A model generated the notes under the pieces. That model worked only from the letters and a program-made list of their open reading frames with translations. It did no database searches and was not told the DNA's origin. DNA of 64,000 nt, from the NCBI RefSeq assembly GCF_008180195.1, contig NZ_VTAV01000014.1, positions 1 to 64,000 of the forward strand, in the 5' to 3' direction. This DNA is from Sphingobacterium phlebotomi. Its GTDB lineage: Bacteria; Bacteroidota; Bacteroidia; Sphingobacteriales; Sphingobacteriaceae. Shown piece by piece: positions 62,689-64,000 of this stretch. The stretch's first letter is position 1, and each line of letters begins with the position of its first letter. The translations under genes and the position numbers were made by a program.

Positions 62689-62881
62689 AAGTTCACGATA
62701 ATTCGGACTACAAATAAACGAAACCATCATGATTTATGCAAACCCTATCGGGGAATGAATAAATCCGATAGCTTCATCACCTTTAAAGGACAAGTTCTTA
62801 GATGAAAAAAAATATAAAAAACGTGTAGGAACTGACGCAGTTGTGAAAGTGATAGAGACTGTGGGGTTTATAAAATAAAAA

Positions 62882-62977
62882 TAGGCAAGCTACTCCTATC
62901 GCACCGCTCAACCTAATACCCTTGCTTTGTTCCCAACCTGGGGGAGTCAAAGGGAGCTGGTCGTAGGAGACTTGCCT
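62882..62977 (-). ncRNA. ffs: Signal recognition particle RNA (small, 4.5S type)
   Basis: Read on the minus strand, the apical part is CAGG-TTG-GGAA-CAA-AGCA: the two halves of the conserved symmetric loop around a GGAA tetraloop, which is the SRP domain IV core bound by Ffh. The ends pair (AGGCAAG with CTTGCCT), giving a single long hairpin of about 96 nt, the bacterial small SRP RNA without an Alu domain. A -7 box lies just upstream and a T-rich run follows on the minus strand. Confidence 0.87.
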
Positions 62978-62981
62978 GTCA

Positions 62982-62989
62982 CAAAAGTA
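62982..62989 (-). promoter_or_regulatory. -7 promoter element for the SRP RNA gene
   Basis: TACTTTTG on the minus strand matches TAnnTTTG and lies about 5 bp before the predicted 5' end of the RNA. At the expected -33 position the sequence is TTTT rather than TTTG. Confidence 0.55.
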
Positions 62990-63077
62990 GCAAAAAAATA
63001 GTTCTTTGGAAAACTTTTTAGACGACTTTACTTAGACGCTTGATTGTCAGTTGAAAATAATCGCTTTCGGTGGTGCT

Positions 63078-64000
63078 TCATAGTATCTTGTAGATTTTCC
63101 CGGGTAAAGAGAGGAGTACACTGTTCATTTCCATTTCCAGAAGTATCATCGCCAATTTGCTCGTTGGCCAATCGAGATGAAGTGCAATTTCATCAACCCG
63201 AGCATGTTCTCTTTCCTGTAAGAAGTTGTACACCCGTTGTTCATCTTTACTCAGACTGTTTGTTAGTAGCGGAAGTTGTATTGTTTCTTGTTTAGGCTTA
63301 GGGCGCTCCCATCCCATCAAGTAAATCAAGTCTTCCGCGTGGCGGATGAGGTGTGCTCGATGTGTTTTAATCAAATAATTACAGCCTGCAGAATATTCCT
63401 GATCTATACCTCCCGGGAAAGCACACACATCTCGGTTATAGCTGTTTGCAATTTCGGCGGTAATCAGTGCTCCACCTTTCTTTGCAGCTTCCACAACCAC
63501 AGTTACGTCAGCCAATCCGGCAATGATCCGATTTCTAGCCGGGAAGTTGTTGCGGTCAGGAATGGTGCCGGAAGAGTATTCCGTAAGCAAACCACCATCC
63601 TCCAGCATACGCGAGGCAACATCTCGATGTGCGGATGGGTATATCCTATCCAGTCCGTGGCCCAATACGCCAATGGTAGGAATGTTGTGTTTAAGCGCCA
63701 AGCGATGTGCCTGTACATCTATTCCGTAGGCCAGGCCACTTACAATCTGTATATCGTATTCTTGCAGTGTGGAAACAAGCTGTTCACAAAGACGTTTTCC
63801 ATAAGCGGTTGCATTTCTGGTGCCCACAATACTGACACATCGATACGGGTTTAAATTGGCTGTTCCCTTGTAGTAAAGTAAAAGCGGAGCATCTTCGCAC
63901 TGCTTCAAACGATGCGGATAATTTGCATCTTCAAACCAAAGGATTTCGATGTTGTGCTTTTCGAGAAAAGCGAGTTCTTGTTCTGCTTCATGCAGATAAT
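63078..64000 (-). CDS. dprA: DNA-processing protein DprA, N-terminus outside the window
   Basis: DprA loads RecA on incoming single-stranded DNA in natural transformation. The minus-strand frame stays open to the right edge, so the 5' end is missing; at least 307 residues are seen. The Rossmann-like core has SIVGTRNATAYGKRL, VSGLAYGIDVQAH, GVLGHGLDRIYP and FPARNRIIAGL. A C-terminal winged-helix domain (DML1-like, ARVDEIALHLDWPTSKLAMILLEM) follows. An apparent start at 63908 is only an internal TTG, because the upstream frame continues with typical DprA residues (WFEDANYPHRL). No competence genes are adjacent. Confidence 0.95.
   Translation of the reverse strand, partial: YLHEAEQELAFLEKHNIEILWFEDANYPHRLKQCEDAPLLLYYKGTANLNPYRCVSIVGTRNATAYGKRLCEQLVSTLQEYDIQIVSGLAYGIDVQAHRLALKHNIPTIGVLGHGLDRIYPSAHRDVASRMLEDGGLLTEYSSGTIPDRNNFPARNRIIAGLADVTVVVEAAKKGGALITAEIANSYNRDVCAFPGGIDQEYSAGCNYLIKTHRAHLIRHAEDLIYLMGWERPKPKQETIQLPLLTNSLSKDEQRVYNFLQEREHARVDEIALHLDWPTSKLAMILLEMEMNSVLLSLPGKIYKIL

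Noticed and set aside
62689..62730. AccD starting at 62730
   Set aside because: The usual AccD N-terminus MSWFKRNK begins at 62688; the extra residues have no counterpart in the family.
1..64000. CRISPR arrays, prophage, insertion sequences, integrases and tRNA genes
   Set aside because: No regularly spaced direct repeats, transposase or integrase motifs, or cloverleaf with CCA end and T-loop were found on either strand. The only short tandem repeats are those listed.
63908..64000. dprA starting at 63908
   Set aside because: The upstream frame is open to the window edge and encodes typical DprA residues (WFEDANYPHRL), so the gene continues beyond the window.

Overview
The window looks like a chromosomal segment from a Bacteroidota bacterium, most likely Sphingobacteriaceae (Sphingobacterium/Pedobacter-like). 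The reasons are a SusC/SusD pair under an ECF sigma/FecR pair, a type IX secretion (T9SS) sorting domain, Bacteroidetes-type promoters (TTTG-N19-TAnnTTTG), weak or absent Shine-Dalgarno sites, a long-form IspG and a CarB without its regulatory tail. The assignment comes from reading the sequence; no search was run.

Layout. 1-77: 3' end of a 5S rRNA and its terminator. 256-5713: three-gene RND efflux operon. 5714-7430: a Tat-exported GH109-like Gfo/Idh/MocA enzyme behind a 14-bp palindrome. 7459-8532: a lipoprotein formylglycine-generating enzyme. 8624-21488: a polysaccharide utilization locus (PUL): ECF sigma, FecR, SusC, SusD, PKD glycan-binding lipoprotein, DUF5009-like membrane acyltransferase, DUF4832 lipoprotein, GH31 glycosidase and a frameshifted beta-helix lipoprotein. 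21588-26758: carB, a small outer-membrane barrel, remains of a second PUL (operator-like palindrome plus an orphan SusD C-terminus) and lipA. 26771-38356: mostly housekeeping genes (amidohydrolase, bacilliredoxin, ahcY, NadR-like kinase, YkuK, upp, uvrB, proB, proA) with small lipoproteins. 38445-40817: peroxiredoxin, then an ECF sigma followed by a membrane protein joining an anti-sigma-like head to a trypsin-like protease. 40935-51160: ispF, PBP1A, uvrC, era, kup, a protein that is almost only a T9SS sorting domain, and ispG. 51173-51661: a gene-free stretch with three consecutive hairpins. 51662-64000: LiaF-like protein, mlaE/mlaF, rRNA methyltransferase, an unrecognised 600-residue protein, an AAA/DUF234 ATPase with an operator array in its promoter, purU, parE, a small HExxH protein, accD, the SRP RNA, and dprA running off the right edge.

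How the genes work together. The PUL is a self-contained glycan-uptake unit: SusC/SusD and the PKD lipoprotein bind and import glycan, FecR and the ECF sigma sense transport, and GH31 and the DUF4832 protein process it. With the neighbouring GH109-like enzyme and FGE, a target carrying alpha-linked galactose or N-acetylgalactosamine and perhaps sulfate is plausible; this is inference. The most unusual items are the sigma/anti-sigma-protease pair, the AAA/DUF234 gene with five GTAAC-type half-sites over its predicted transcription start, the three-hairpin element, the cargo-less T9SS protein and the PUL fossil.
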